Below are positions 18,577-26,638 of a stretch of DNA of 45,545 nt, one piece after another (the first letter of the stretch is position 1; each line of letters starts with the position of its first letter). The notes beneath the pieces were generated by a model. It was not told the origin of the DNA. It saw only the letters and a list, made by a program, of their open reading frames with translations, and made no database searches. The position numbers and the translations under genes were made by a program. This stretch comes from PLA2 sp036273915 (GTDB taxonomy: Bacteria; Planctomycetota; PLA2): the NCBI GenBank assembly GCA_036273915.1, contig DASUGR010000071.1, positions 1-45,545 of the forward strand, read 5' to 3'.

Positions 18577-19392
18577 TCACGCCCGCTGCCGCAGGTGCAG
18601 CCGGGGCATCTCGCTCACGTAGGGGCGGATCAGCGGGTCCTCCGAGCTCTCGAACTCCTCCCACGGCCCGTCGAAGCGCACGCGGCCGTCGCTGAGCATG
18701 ATGACGCGCGGCTTGAAGCGGCGCAGCAGGTCCTTGTCGTGCGTGACGACCATCGTGGTCTGCGAACGGCCCCGCGTGCCGAACTGCGCGTGGGCGCGCC
18801 CGATCAGGTCGTGGATCATGCTCGCGCGGGCGGGGTCGAGGCCGGCCGTGGGGTCGTCGTAGACGATGGCGCGCGGGCGCACCGCGAGCGCGCGCGCGAT
18901 CGCGACGCGCTTGCGCATCCCGCCCGACAGCTCGTCGCGGTGCAGGTTCAGCATCTCGGGCGTGGCGGGCAGGTCGACGGCCTCGAGCGCCTCCTTGACG
19001 CGGCGCCGGATCTCCTCTTCGTCGAGACCGAGCGTCTCGCGCGGCATGAGCGCGATGTTCTCGAACACGCTCGCGGAGTAGAGGGCGTCCTGCTGGAACA
19101 CGATGGCGGTCTCCGCGAGCAGCTTGCCGAACGTCTGCTCGTCGAGCCCCGCCATGTCGACCAGATCGCCGTCGGGGTCGTCCGGGTGGATGACGAGGAT
19201 CCGCCCGCCGTCCGGCTTCAGGTTCCGGATGAGGATCTCGAGCAGGACCGTCTTTCCGGCGCCCGACGGCCCGACGATCGCGAGGAACTCGCCACGGCGG
19301 ATGTCGAAGTCCACGCCGCGCAGGACCTCCTGGTCGCCGAAGGACTTCCGCAGCCCCTCCACACGGATGATCACCCGCCCGACACCTTCCAC
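18577..19392 (-). CDS. MlaF-like ABC ATPase
   Basis: 271-residue ABC ATPase closest in layout to MlaF/Ttg2A of phospholipid (Mce) transport: Walker A GPSGAGKT (41-48), signature LSGGMRKRVAIARAL (155-169), H-loop His218. Walker B reads IVYDDPTAGLDP, so Asp180 sits where the catalytic Glu is expected; this could slow hydrolysis or be a tolerated variant. No MlaE permease or MlaD substrate protein is adjacent, which is unusual for the family. The GTG start is supported by TACGAT (19401-19406, minus) ending 8 nt upstream. Confidence 0.82.
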   Translation of the reverse strand: MEGVGRVIIRVEGLRKSFGDQEVLRGVDFDIRRGEFLAIVGPSGAGKTVLLEILIRNLKPDGGRILVIHPDDPDGDLVDMAGLDEQTFGKLLAETAIVFQQDALYSASVFENIALMPRETLGLDEEEIRRRVKEALEAVDLPATPEMLNLHRDELSGGMRKRVAIARALAVRPRAIVYDDPTAGLDPARASMIHDLIGRAHAQFGTRGRSQTTMVVTHDKDLLRRFKPRVIMLSDGRVRFDGPWEEFESSEDPLIRPYVSEMPRLHLRQRA

Positions 19393-19400
19393 GGCTCGCC

Positions 19401-19406
19401 ATCGTA
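19401..19406 (-). promoter_or_regulatory. -10-like TACGAT of MlaF-like gene
   Basis: Ends 8 nt before GTG 19392. It lies back-to-back with the promoter of the divergent gene in a 58-bp spacer. Confidence 0.55.
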
Positions 19407-19438
19407 GCCGGGCAGACCTAGCGAACGCGTCGGGCTGC

Positions 19439-19444
19439 TACGAT
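19439..19444 (+). promoter_or_regulatory. -10-like TACGAT
   Basis: Ends 6 nt before GTG 19451, so transcription should begin at or next to the start codon. Confidence 0.55.
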
Positions 19445-19450
19445 CTTCTT

Positions 19451-20788
19451 GTGCGGTGGACAGCGCTCGTGCTCGCCGTCGTCGCCGTCGCGGCGCAGGG
19501 ACAGGAGGGGGCTCCGGGGGCCGCACGCAAGCAGGGCACCTTCTACGCCGTCACCTGCCACGGCGGCGACGAGGCGCTCGCCGAGCAGGCGCTCTCGGTC
19601 GTGGAGGCCGTGTGGCCGATCGTCGCGGCCACGTTCGGCGTGCCCGACGCGACGCCCGCGCGCCCGCTCGAGGTGCACCTCTACCGCACGCCGGAGCTCT
19701 ACATCGCCGCGGACGACGCGCTGACCGGGGGGAAGTTCCGCAGGAACCTCGCGATGAGCCACTGGGACAGCCGGAGCGCGCACGTCGCGCTGCAGCCGCC
19801 CTGTCGCGACGAGGCGCTGCGCGCGCTCGGGCTGCCGCCGCTCACCGCCACGATGCTGGCCTGGGAGGCGACCCACCTCGCGCGCTACGAGCTCTGCCCG
19901 AACTTCCGCGATCAACCGGAGTGGTTCGGGGACGGCCTCGCCTCGTGGGTCGCGACGCAGGTCGTGGCCGCGCGGCGCCCTGCGCCCGCCGAGGCAGTCC
20001 CCTTCTGGGCGAGCGACATCGTGCGCGTGCAGCGGCTGCTCGAGGCGCGGAAGCTGCCGCCCGTGCGAAGCATCCTCTCCGACGAGGTCGCCGACCTCGA
20101 CCTCCAGGACCGCTACGCGACGCGCTGCGTCTTCTTCATGTTCGCGGCGGCCGGGCGCGAGAAGCTCGCGAAGGTGGCCGACGCCGTCCGGCGCACGAGG
20201 GGCGGCAACGGCTATGCGGCGGCGGTGCTCGCCGAGGCCCTGGCGGCGTTCGGCGGGGCGGACGAGCCGTTCGCGGCGTTCGTGCGGGGCCTCCAGCCGC
20301 AGTGGGAGGAGGTCTACCGCTCGCTCTGGACGGCCGGGACCGAGTGGTGCCAGATCGCGTTCCCGGATGCGAACGCGATCGCGTGGCGGCGCGACCCCGT
20401 CGCGGGAGGCGGGTTCTCGGCGAAGGGGGGCCTCCGCATCCTCCCCGGCGAGGGGCGGCAGCTGAACCTCCTCTTCGCGCGCGGCGACGAGGGGTTCTAC
20501 TCGCTCGCGTTCGTGGCGGACCAGGGGTTCGTGCTCTTCGACTACCGAGCCAAGACCGAGGAGTGGGTCCGCGTCGGCGCGGGCGACGCGCCGGGGCTCC
20601 GGCTCGGCGTGAGCACGGACTTCGCGGTCTCGGGGCGCGGCAGCAAGCTCGAGGTGACGCTCGACGGGAAGAGCTGGACCCTCGACCTGCCGCGCCCGCT
20701 GCCGGACCGCGTCGCGTGGGGCCTCGGGGCGCAGGCGAAGAGCGCGGGCCTCTGGCAGCGCGTGGCCGTCGGTCCCGCGGGCCCCTGA
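19451..20788 (+). CDS. Secreted gluzincin-like protein with altered active site
   Basis: 445 residues with signal peptide 1-16. The first half resembles peptidase-MA/DUF1570-type proteins: a helix containing WEATH at 138-142 where HExxH is expected, followed by EWFGDGLASW (157-166) in place of the usual W-x-x-EGLA. The first zinc-ligand His is Trp and the third ligand Glu is Asp, so proteolysis is unlikely. The C-terminal part (about 325-440) looks like a beta-sandwich (KLEVTLDGKSWTLDL). A G-run repeat (19504-19521) encodes residues just past the signal peptide. The substrate or binding role is unknown. Confidence 0.65.
   Translation: MRWTALVLAVVAVAAQGQEGAPGAARKQGTFYAVTCHGGDEALAEQALSVVEAVWPIVAATFGVPDATPARPLEVHLYRTPELYIAADDALTGGKFRRNLAMSHWDSRSAHVALQPPCRDEALRALGLPPLTATMLAWEATHLARYELCPNFRDQPEWFGDGLASWVATQVVAARRPAPAEAVPFWASDIVRVQRLLEARKLPPVRSILSDEVADLDLQDRYATRCVFFMFAAAGREKLAKVADAVRRTRGGNGYAAAVLAEALAAFGGADEPFAAFVRGLQPQWEEVYRSLWTAGTEWCQIAFPDANAIAWRRDPVAGGGFSAKGGLRILPGEGRQLNLLFARGDEGFYSLAFVADQGFVLFDYRAKTEEWVRVGAGDAPGLRLGVSTDFAVSGRGSKLEVTLDGKSWTLDLPRPLPDRVAWGLGAQAKSAGLWQRVAVGPAGP
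19504..19521 (+). repeat. G-run repeat (CTCC core)
   Basis: In frame directly after the signal peptide of the pseudo-peptidase (codes EGAPG). Confidence 0.7.
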
Positions 20789-20812
20789 GCGTCGGGGCGC
20801 GTCGCCGCGCGC

Positions 20813-21979
20813 TCACACGCATTGCGCGAGGATCTTCATGTCGCCGTCGTACGACTCCGGCGGGAGCGGGCCGAACGAGAAGCGGATCATCGGACCGAGC
20901 GGGCCCGCGTCGCCGCGGCGCCTCATGTCGCAGAGACGGCCCGGCAGGATCCCGGCCCTGTGCTCGAACAGCCGCTCGTTGAACGCGTCGCCGGTCATCC
21001 CGCCCGGCAGCCGCGCCCAGTGGTAGAAGCCGCCCGTCCCGGTGAAGAGCTCGAACCCGAGGCCCCGGAGCCCCTCCCCGTAACGCCGCCGTTGGGCGCC
21101 GAAGAACGCCGCCACCGCGTCCCTTGCCCGGCGCACCCGGTCGCGCTCCAGGAGCTCGGTCACGTAGAGCTGCGACGCCCGCGAGACGCCGCCCATGCCG
21201 AAGCTCGAGTAGTTGCGGAAGATCCGGATGTGCTCCTTCGCCGCGACGCACCACCCGACGCGCATGCCCGGCGCCTGCAAGCCCTTCGTCGCGGCGCCGA
21301 CGATGAAGAGGTCGGTCCTGTCGATGTCTTTCACGTACCGGAGCGCGCTCTCCGGCCCCGGCTCGCCGTAGAACTCGTACGCCTCGTCGAGGAGCGCGCC
21401 GCGCCCCGGCGCCGAGTAGGCCTCGACGAGCCGCCTGAGATCCTCGCCGCGCGTCGCCACGCCGGTCGGGTTGCACGGGTTGCTCTTCACGAGCAGGCGG
21501 CGCGCGCCCTCCGGGTGGTCGGCGAGCGCGGGGCGGAACCGGTTCTTGACGCCGCTCGGGATGATCTCGAACTCGCGGCGGAGCACCCGCAGGAGGTCCC
21601 AGTAGGGCGTGTACTCCGTCTCCTCGATCGAGATGGTGACGTCGTCCTCGAGGAACGCGAGGATCGCGAACAGCGCGGGCCGGCCGCCGGCGAAGACCGC
21701 GACGTGGTCCGGCGTGACGTTCGCGCCGTAGAACCCGCGATAGTAATCCGCGATCGCCTTCCGGAGCGCCGGCTGCCCGTCCGCCTTCGGGTACATGCGG
21801 TCGGCCGCGGTGATCGCGATCCGGTCGGGCAGCGGCGGGCCGCCGGGCAGCTGCGTGGTGATCGGGTAGCCCTGCGCCCACGGGTGCGTGCCGGGATCTC
21901 CCATGTAGGCGCCGGCCCTTTCGACGAAGCGGAAGAGGGTCTCGTAGACCCCCATGGGCGGGAAGTCGCGAAGGATCAC
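20813..21979 (-). CDS. PLP-dependent class I/II aminotransferase
   Basis: 388 residues, fold-type I aminotransferase: NPCNPTGV (167-174), DEAYEFY with Asp198 contacting the PLP pyridine nitrogen, Schiff-base Lys232 in ATKGLQAPGMRVGW, Arg240, and a late Arg in MIRFSFGPL for substrate carboxylate. Amino donor and acceptor are not deducible. The gene is divergent from the ACP-LnmK fusion across a 71-bp spacer, so the two may act on a shared product. The GTG start has TAAGCT (21988-21993, minus) 8 nt upstream. Confidence 0.88.
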   Translation of the reverse strand: MILRDFPPMGVYETLFRFVERAGAYMGDPGTHPWAQGYPITTQLPGGPPLPDRIAITAADRMYPKADGQPALRKAIADYYRGFYGANVTPDHVAVFAGGRPALFAILAFLEDDVTISIEETEYTPYWDLLRVLRREFEIIPSGVKNRFRPALADHPEGARRLLVKSNPCNPTGVATRGEDLRRLVEAYSAPGRGALLDEAYEFYGEPGPESALRYVKDIDRTDLFIVGAATKGLQAPGMRVGWCVAAKEHIRIFRNYSSFGMGGVSRASQLYVTELLERDRVRRARDAVAAFFGAQRRRYGEGLRGLGFELFTGTGGFYHWARLPGGMTGDAFNERLFEHRAGILPGRLCDMRRRGDAGPLGPMIRFSFGPLPPESYDGDMKILAQCV

Positions 21980-22003
21980 GGGCGCGGAGCTTAGCAGAGA
22001 GCA

Positions 22004-22029
22004 GGAAGGAGGGGGGCGCGGGGGGAGGG
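22004..22029 (+). repeat. G-run repeat, 26-mer identical to 37088-37113
   Basis: Between divergent promoters, ending 3 nt before TACAAT. Confidence 0.85.
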
Positions 22030-22032
22030 CGC

Positions 22033-22038
22033 TACAAT
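22033..22038 (+). promoter_or_regulatory. -10 TACAAT preceded by G-run repeat
   Basis: 12 nt before ATG 22051. The G-run repeat 22004-22029 ends 3 nt upstream and covers the -35 position. Confidence 0.55.
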
Positions 22039-22050
22039 CCGCGCGATCCG

Positions 22051-23379
22051 ATGCCCTTTGACGAGATCCTCGCCCGCATCCAAGGCATGCTCACGGGCAT
22101 CCTCGGCGCGCCCGCGGAGAAGATCCGGCCGGATGCGCGCCTGCTCAAGGATCTCGGCGCGGACTCATGGCAGTACCTCGAGTTCCGGACGGAGATCGAA
22201 CGGGTCTTCGGCGTCGTCGTGCCCGATACCGCCGTCAACCGGCTCGGCACGCCGAAGCAGGCGGCGGGACTCGTCGCGGAGCTTCTCGACGCGGGGCGGC
22301 CCGCCGCGCGCGTCGCCGAGGCGGCGCCCGCGCCGGCGCACGCGGACCGGGGGGCCGACGCGCGGCTCCTCGCGGACGGCCGCTACGCGGTCGACCTCGA
22401 GGTCGGGCTCCCCTTGATGGGCCGGAACAACCTCGGCGAGACGCCGCTCCTGAAGGTCCTCGGCGCCATGCGCTGGGACCACATGCGGCGGCTCACGGGC
22501 GTCCCCAGCAGGCGCCTCACGGACGAAAGCGGCGAGCGCCTCCTCCCGACCTTCTATTACGTGAAGATCCGCTTCCCGCGGGAGCGGCCGCTCGCGTTCT
22601 ACGGCGAGAACGACCGGATCACCGTCGTGAACACGCTCCAGTCCTACGGGGGCGCGATCCTCGACGGTTTCAGCTTCCTCTACCCGGCGGACTGGGCGGC
22701 GGAGCGGAAGACCGCGTTCCTCACCGGCGAGCAGGCGGAGGCGGCCGGCGTGCCCTACGTCCGCACGAGCAACATCTTCGTCAAGAGGGTCGAGGGCGCC
22801 GGCAAGCTCAGGAACGCGAGGCCCGTGCAGAAGGAGATGGCGAACCTCCCGCAGGCGGCGGACGTGCCCTCGACCTACGCGCTCCTCCGGAAGGCGACCG
22901 AGGAGGGCCGGTTCGTTGCCCCGCCTCCCCACTCCACGCGCCTCACGCCCGAACGGGGGACGGTGCGCTACGAGATCGACCCGGACCGCGACCTGAACGC
23001 CCTCGGCCTCCTCTACTTCGCCAACTATCCGGCGATCCTCGACACCGCGGAGCGGAGCGTGCTCTCGAAGGCGCCCGTGCTGCCGATCCCCGCGGACCTG
23101 CTCGACGCGCGCACGGTCGTCTACCGCGAGATCGCGTACCTCGCGAACGCGCACGCGTCCGACCCGATCGACGTCCACGTCGACGCGTGGATCGAGAACC
23201 CGTTCCTCGGCGACCACCCCACGCCGACGCTCGCGCCCGTGCGCCTGCTCCTCAACTACGAGATGCGGCGGCTCTCCGACGGCGAGAAGATGCTCGTCTC
23301 GACGGCGGAGAAGGTGGTGACGGGGAGGACGCTTCTCGACAGCGGGCTCCTCGACCGCCTCCGCGACCTCGCCAGGTAG
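22051..23379 (+). CDS. Acyl carrier protein fused to LnmK-like double hot-dog enzyme
   Basis: 442 residues. Residues 1-85 are an acyl carrier domain with the phosphopantetheine site LGADSWQYLEF (Ser39). After an Ala/Pro linker, residues about 110-440 form two hot-dog domains of the Pnap_2097/LnmK type: VGLPLMGRNNLGETPLLKVL in the first, GLLYFANYPAILDTAE in the second. LnmK itself is a bifunctional acyltransferase/decarboxylase making propionyl-ACP from methylmalonyl-CoA, and normally uses a separate ACP; here carrier and enzyme are one chain. The chemistry here is inferred by family only. Confidence 0.78.
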   Translation: MPFDEILARIQGMLTGILGAPAEKIRPDARLLKDLGADSWQYLEFRTEIERVFGVVVPDTAVNRLGTPKQAAGLVAELLDAGRPAARVAEAAPAPAHADRGADARLLADGRYAVDLEVGLPLMGRNNLGETPLLKVLGAMRWDHMRRLTGVPSRRLTDESGERLLPTFYYVKIRFPRERPLAFYGENDRITVVNTLQSYGGAILDGFSFLYPADWAAERKTAFLTGEQAEAAGVPYVRTSNIFVKRVEGAGKLRNARPVQKEMANLPQAADVPSTYALLRKATEEGRFVAPPPHSTRLTPERGTVRYEIDPDRDLNALGLLYFANYPAILDTAERSVLSKAPVLPIPADLLDARTVVYREIAYLANAHASDPIDVHVDAWIENPFLGDHPTPTLAPVRLLLNYEMRRLSDGEKMLVSTAEKVVTGRTLLDSGLLDRLRDLAR

Positions 23380-23392
23380 CCGGAGAGCGGGA

Positions 23393-23866
23393 TCAGGCCG
23401 GAGCCTGCGGGTCGGTGCCGGGGGCCTCGATGCGGCGGACCACGCGCGCCGGGTTGCCCGCCACGATGTGGTACGGCGGCACGTCCTTCGCCACGACCGT
23501 GCCCGCCGCCACGACCGCGTGCTCGCCGATCTCGCACGGGCCGAGGATCACCGCGTTCGTCGCGATCCACGCGCCGCGCCGGACGACGATGTCGCCGCCG
23601 CCGCGCGCGTGCTTCCGCTCCTCGCCGAACTTCTCGACGTCGTGGCGGCCGGTGAGGAGGCACACGTTGTGGCCGAAGAACGCGTTCTCCTCGACCGTGA
23701 TCGTGCCGCCGCCGACGTTGAAGAGCGCGTTCTGCACGCGCGCCGAGCTGTGGACCTTCACGCGCCGCCTGTCGCCGCGGATCGAGGGCGCGAGCATGAT
23801 CTCCTGCACGACCGGCGCGAGGAGGCCGCGCAGCATCTTTCCTATCCGCCTTCGGATCGATCCCAT
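23393..23866 (-). CDS. Hexapeptide-repeat (LbH) acyltransferase
   Basis: 157 residues with left-handed beta-helix hexad repeats (ITVEENAFFGHNVCLLTG, IATNAVILGPCEIGEHAVVA). It carries the typical terminal motif PPYHIVAGNPARVVRRI of the CysE/LacA/NodL/WbbJ superfamily. It probably transfers an acetyl or other acyl group to a sugar or amine. It is convergent with the ACP-LnmK gene (13-bp gap), so a link to that product is possible but unproven. ATG 23866 lies 15 nt after a TACATT box (23882-23887, minus). Confidence 0.85.
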   Translation of the reverse strand: MGSIRRRIGKMLRGLLAPVVQEIMLAPSIRGDRRRVKVHSSARVQNALFNVGGGTITVEENAFFGHNVCLLTGRHDVEKFGEERKHARGGGDIVVRRGAWIATNAVILGPCEIGEHAVVAAGTVVAKDVPPYHIVAGNPARVVRRIEAPGTDPQAPA

Positions 23867-23919
23867 CGACGCACCGCCAGCAATGTAGTCGAAGGGCCTC
23901 GTCCTTTGCGCCCCCCTGC

Positions 23920-23925
23920 TAGCAT
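23920..23925 (+). promoter_or_regulatory. -10-like TAGCAT
   Basis: Ends 7 nt before ATG 23933; leaderless-type spacing. Confidence 0.5.
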
Positions 23926-23932
23926 GCTGTGC

Positions 23933-24760
23933 ATGAGAACCGCCGGCATCGCCTTGGCGGTCTCGGCGGTCGCGCTGGGCGTCGGGGTCCTCGCGCTTCT
24001 CCGCGAGCTGCCGGCCGACCGCGCCCCGCCGCGCATGGATCGCATGGAGAAGCTCGAGCGACAGTTCGCGGAGCTCAGCCGTGACCTCGAGATCCTCAAG
24101 GCCGGGCGAGGGGAGGGGGTTCCGGGGGAGGGTCCTGAGCCGCCGCTCCTCCCGAGCCGCACGGAGCCCGCGTCGCCCGGCGGCACGTCGCCTGCCCCGT
24201 CCCCCGGCGGCGGCAACGGGGAGATCGAGGCGCTCGTGGACGACGCGGTCGCGCGCAAGACCAAGGGCGTCCTCGACGAGATCCGGATCAAGTCCGAGAA
24301 GAAGCCCGCGATCGACGTGTTCGCCTCGACGCTCGAGCTGACCGACGAGCAGCGCGCGAGGACGGAGCGCGTGGTCGTCGAGGGCCAGAAGCAGGTCCAC
24401 GAGATCCTCGGCACGCCGACGCAGGACGGCGCGAACCTCATGGACCAGCTGGTCGAGCTCGCCGCGAGGGGAATGGCGGAGCCGGGGAAGGATCCCGGCT
24501 GGGGCCTCTGGTACGGCCGCGTCCTGACCGAGAAGATCCCCGGCACCGACGAGACCTACGCCGCGCGCATCGAGACGGTGAAGGGCCGCATGCGCGCGGC
24601 GTTCAAGCGCGACTGGTCCGAGGCGCCGTATGAGGAGGTCGAGGGCTGGGGCGTGGACCCGACCGAGATCCAGAAGGTGCACGACAGCCCCAACGACGCG
24701 CTGTTCCGGCGCATCGCCGACCGCGCGCGCACGCTCGGCGCGAAGATCCCCGGCGATTGA
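23933..24760 (+). CDS. Membrane-anchored periplasmic protein, unknown function
   Basis: 275 residues: an N-terminal signal anchor (AGIALAVSAVALGVGVLALL), a short coiled coil (MEKLERQFAELSRDLEILKA, about 40-57), and a Gly/Pro linker (about 58-98). The rest is a soluble helical domain with an LTDEQ motif reminiscent of Spy/CpxP-like proteins. I do not recognise the family with confidence. The linker carries a G-run repeat (24108-24132, residues about 59-67). Another copy lies just after the stop. Confidence 0.72.
   Translation: MRTAGIALAVSAVALGVGVLALLRELPADRAPPRMDRMEKLERQFAELSRDLEILKAGRGEGVPGEGPEPPLLPSRTEPASPGGTSPAPSPGGGNGEIEALVDDAVARKTKGVLDEIRIKSEKKPAIDVFASTLELTDEQRARTERVVVEGQKQVHEILGTPTQDGANLMDQLVELAARGMAEPGKDPGWGLWYGRVLTEKIPGTDETYAARIETVKGRMRAAFKRDWSEAPYEEVEGWGVDPTEIQKVHDSPNDALFRRIADRARTLGAKIPGD
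24108..24132 (+). repeat. G-run repeat (TTCC core)
   Basis: In frame in the Gly/Pro linker of the anchored protein. Confidence 0.65.
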
Positions 24761-24767
24761 GTCTCAT

Positions 24768-24782
24768 GCCCCCGGACCCCCT
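24768..24782 (-). repeat. G-run repeat (TCC core)
   Basis: Reversed copy 7 nt after a stop codon; matches 13992-14007. Confidence 0.6.
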
Positions 24783-24814
24783 GCTGCTTCCCCGTTCGGG
24801 GGATGCCCGCGCGC

Positions 24815-24820
24815 TACAAT
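24815..24820 (+). promoter_or_regulatory. -10 TACAAT of methyltransferase gene
   Basis: 11 nt before ATG 24832. The sequence GCGCTACAATCCGC is shared with the box at 22033-22038. Confidence 0.55.
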
Positions 24821-24831
24821 CCGCCACCCGC

Positions 24832-25764
24832 ATGGCGGATTGCTATACCAAGCGGCAGCGCCGCAGGCTCCGACGTCCCGACGCGCTCGTCCTCGGCCCG
24901 CTGCTCGACGTGCCCCCGGCGGAGCGGCCGCGCACGCGCGTCCTCGACTTCCCCGCCGGCGCGGGCTGCATCTCGTGGACGCTCCGGTCCGCGGGGTTCG
25001 ACGTCACGCCGTGCGACCTCTTCCCCGAGAGCTTCGCCAAGGGCTACGCGGCCGCGCGGGCGCTGACGGTCGCCGAGGCGTTCGCGCGCGCGACGCGCTC
25101 GCCGCCGTCGGCCGAGCTCGCGCGGCGGCTCTGGGGCGGCGCGGCGCCGCCGATGCCCGAGGGGATGGAGTGCGTGGCCGGCGACCTCGAGGCGCGGTTC
25201 CCGTTCGAGGACGGGCAGTTCGACTTCGTCGTCAGCGTCGAGGGGATCGAGCACGTGAGCGACCGCCAGGGGACGCTCGCGGAGTACCGGCGCGTGACGC
25301 GGAAGGGCGGCCGACTGATCCTCACGACGCCCAACCTGCTCAACCTGCGCGCGCGGCTCTCGTTCGCGCTCTGCGGGTTCCGGTCGTTCAACTCGTGGAT
25401 CGACGAGCACTCGGGCGTGCAGGGGCGCTCGGCCGACGGGCGGCGCGTGTACCACGGCCACGCCTTCATGGTCGACTACAACGAGATGCGCTACAGCCTC
25501 CACCACGCGGGTTTCCGGCTCGCGCGCGTGCTGCCGATGCACGAGAGCGGGAGCAGCCACCTGCTCAAGTGGGTGATGCTGCCCTGGGTCTGGGCGGCGA
25601 CGAAGCGCGCCTGCCACCTCGGCCGGCGCAAGTTCGAGCACTACCGGAAGACCGGCCGCGTGCCCGTCGACGCCAGGAACCCCGCGGACGAGATCTGCCG
25701 CGACCTGATGTCGCCCGCGCTCCTTTACGGCCGCGTGATGGGCCTCGAAGCCGTCGCGGTCTAG
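24832..25764 (+). CDS. SAM-dependent class I methyltransferase
   Basis: 310 residues with a Rossmann-type methyltransferase core: motif I VLDFPAGAG (about 36-44), acidic CDLFPE at strand 2, FDFVVSVEGIEHV for strand 4, then GGRLILTTPNLLN. A longer C-terminal part with Arg/His/Lys-rich stretches may bind the substrate or membrane. The target is unknown. ATG 24832 is chosen over an upstream in-frame Met at 24757 because the TACAAT box lies between them. The stop TAG is part of the left terminal repeat of the adjoining inverted-repeat element. Confidence 0.82.
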   Translation: MADCYTKRQRRRLRRPDALVLGPLLDVPPAERPRTRVLDFPAGAGCISWTLRSAGFDVTPCDLFPESFAKGYAAARALTVAEAFARATRSPPSAELARRLWGGAAPPMPEGMECVAGDLEARFPFEDGQFDFVVSVEGIEHVSDRQGTLAEYRRVTRKGGRLILTTPNLLNLRARLSFALCGFRSFNSWIDEHSGVQGRSADGRRVYHGHAFMVDYNEMRYSLHHAGFRLARVLPMHESGSSHLLKWVMLPWVWAATKRACHLGRRKFEHYRKTGRVPVDARNPADEICRDLMSPALLYGRVMGLEAVAV

Positions 25765-25979
25765 TACTACAGCGCTAGGGCCTGCTAGAGCCGGCCGGCT
25801 ACGAAGCCGCCCAGCGTCGTCGCGCCGCCTGGCTGGGCCTCTCCGTTGGCCCAGCTTCGGCGTCGCTCCTCGCTGGCGCCGCCACGGCCGCCGTCGGCGG
25901 CCGTGTAGCGGCGTCCCTTCGGGATCGGCTTCTCGCTCGGCCTTCGTCTTTGACGCCGACCCTAGCGCTGTAGTACTAG
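25761..25979. mobile_element. 219-bp MITE-like element with perfect 20-bp terminal inverted repeats
   Basis: The ends, CTAGTACTACAGCGCTAGGG (25761-25780) and its exact reverse complement (25960-25979), bound a gene-free segment with nested hairpins. GCTGGGCC/GGCCCAGC is at 25832-25855. TCGGCGTC/GACGCCGA (25857-25864 with 25952-25959) encloses a stem CACGGCCGCC/GGCGGCCGTG with a 3-nt loop (25883-25905), extended by CGCCGC/GCGGCG. There is no transposase. It could be a miniature transposable element or a structured RNA. The left end supplies the stop codon of the methyltransferase gene. The 139 bases from 25980 to the thioesterase start show only a TATGCT box. Confidence 0.75.
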
Positions 25980-26105
25980 CGGGGCATCCTTTGCGCCACG
26001 GTTTTCGCCCAAGTCCGCGGCGGGGAACCACCTGCGACGGCCGAGTGCGGCACGACGGTCCGGATTCCGGGCCCGCGGGAAGTCGCGGCCCGCGCACGCG
26101 GCCCT

Positions 26106-26111
26106 TATGCT
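26106..26111 (+). promoter_or_regulatory. -10-like TATGCT of thioesterase gene
   Basis: Ends 7 nt before ATG 26119. It overlaps the alternative ATG at 26107, which is therefore unlikely to be the start. Confidence 0.5.
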
Positions 26112-26118
26112 CGGCCCG

Positions 26119-26574
26119 ATGCCGGACGAACGCGCCTTCCAGGATTTCTACCCCGACGACGTCGCGCACTGCTACGGCTGCGGGCGGCTGAACGAGCACG
26201 GCCTCCACATCCGGAGCTACTGGGACGGCGACGAGACCGTGTGCCGGTTCGTGCCCCGCCCCTGCCACACCGCGCTGCCGGGGTTCGTGTACGGCGGGCT
26301 CATCGCATCGCTCATCGACTGCCACGCGACGGGCTCGGCGGCGGCGGCCGGCTACCGCGCGGAGGGGCGCGCGATGGGCACCGAGCCCCCGCTCCGCTAC
26401 GTGACCGCGGCCTTGAGGGTCGATTACGTGGCGCCGACGCCGCTCGGGCCGCCGCTCGAGCTGCGCGGCACGATCCGCGAGGTGAAGGGCAGAAAGGTGG
26501 TCGTGGGCGTGTCGGTCCGCGTCGAGGGCAGGGAGACCGCGCGCGGCGAGGTCGTGGCCGTCCGGCTCGCGTGA
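26119..26574 (+). CDS. PaaI-type thioesterase (hot-dog fold)
   Basis: 151 residues. An N-terminal CYGCGRLNEHGLHI motif, then HTALPGFVYGGLIASLIDCHA with the helix of the hot-dog fold and its catalytic acidic residue, then RVDYVAPTPLGPPLELRGTI on the central sheet. This is the 4HBT/PaaI pattern, hydrolysing acyl-CoA or acyl-ACP thioesters. The physiological substrate is unknown. A G-run repeat starts 5 nt after the stop. Confidence 0.85.
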   Translation: MPDERAFQDFYPDDVAHCYGCGRLNEHGLHIRSYWDGDETVCRFVPRPCHTALPGFVYGGLIASLIDCHATGSAAAAGYRAEGRAMGTEPPLRYVTAALRVDYVAPTPLGPPLELRGTIREVKGRKVVVGVSVRVEGRETARGEVVAVRLA

Positions 26575-26578
26575 CCAC

Positions 26579-26601
26579 GGGAGGGGGCCCGGGGGAGGGG
26601 C
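26579..26601 (+). repeat. G-run repeat (GCCCG core)
   Basis: Starts 5 nt after the thioesterase stop. Confidence 0.7.
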
Positions 26602-26638
26602 GTTCATCCCGGACGCCGAACCGGCCGAAGATCAGGAC

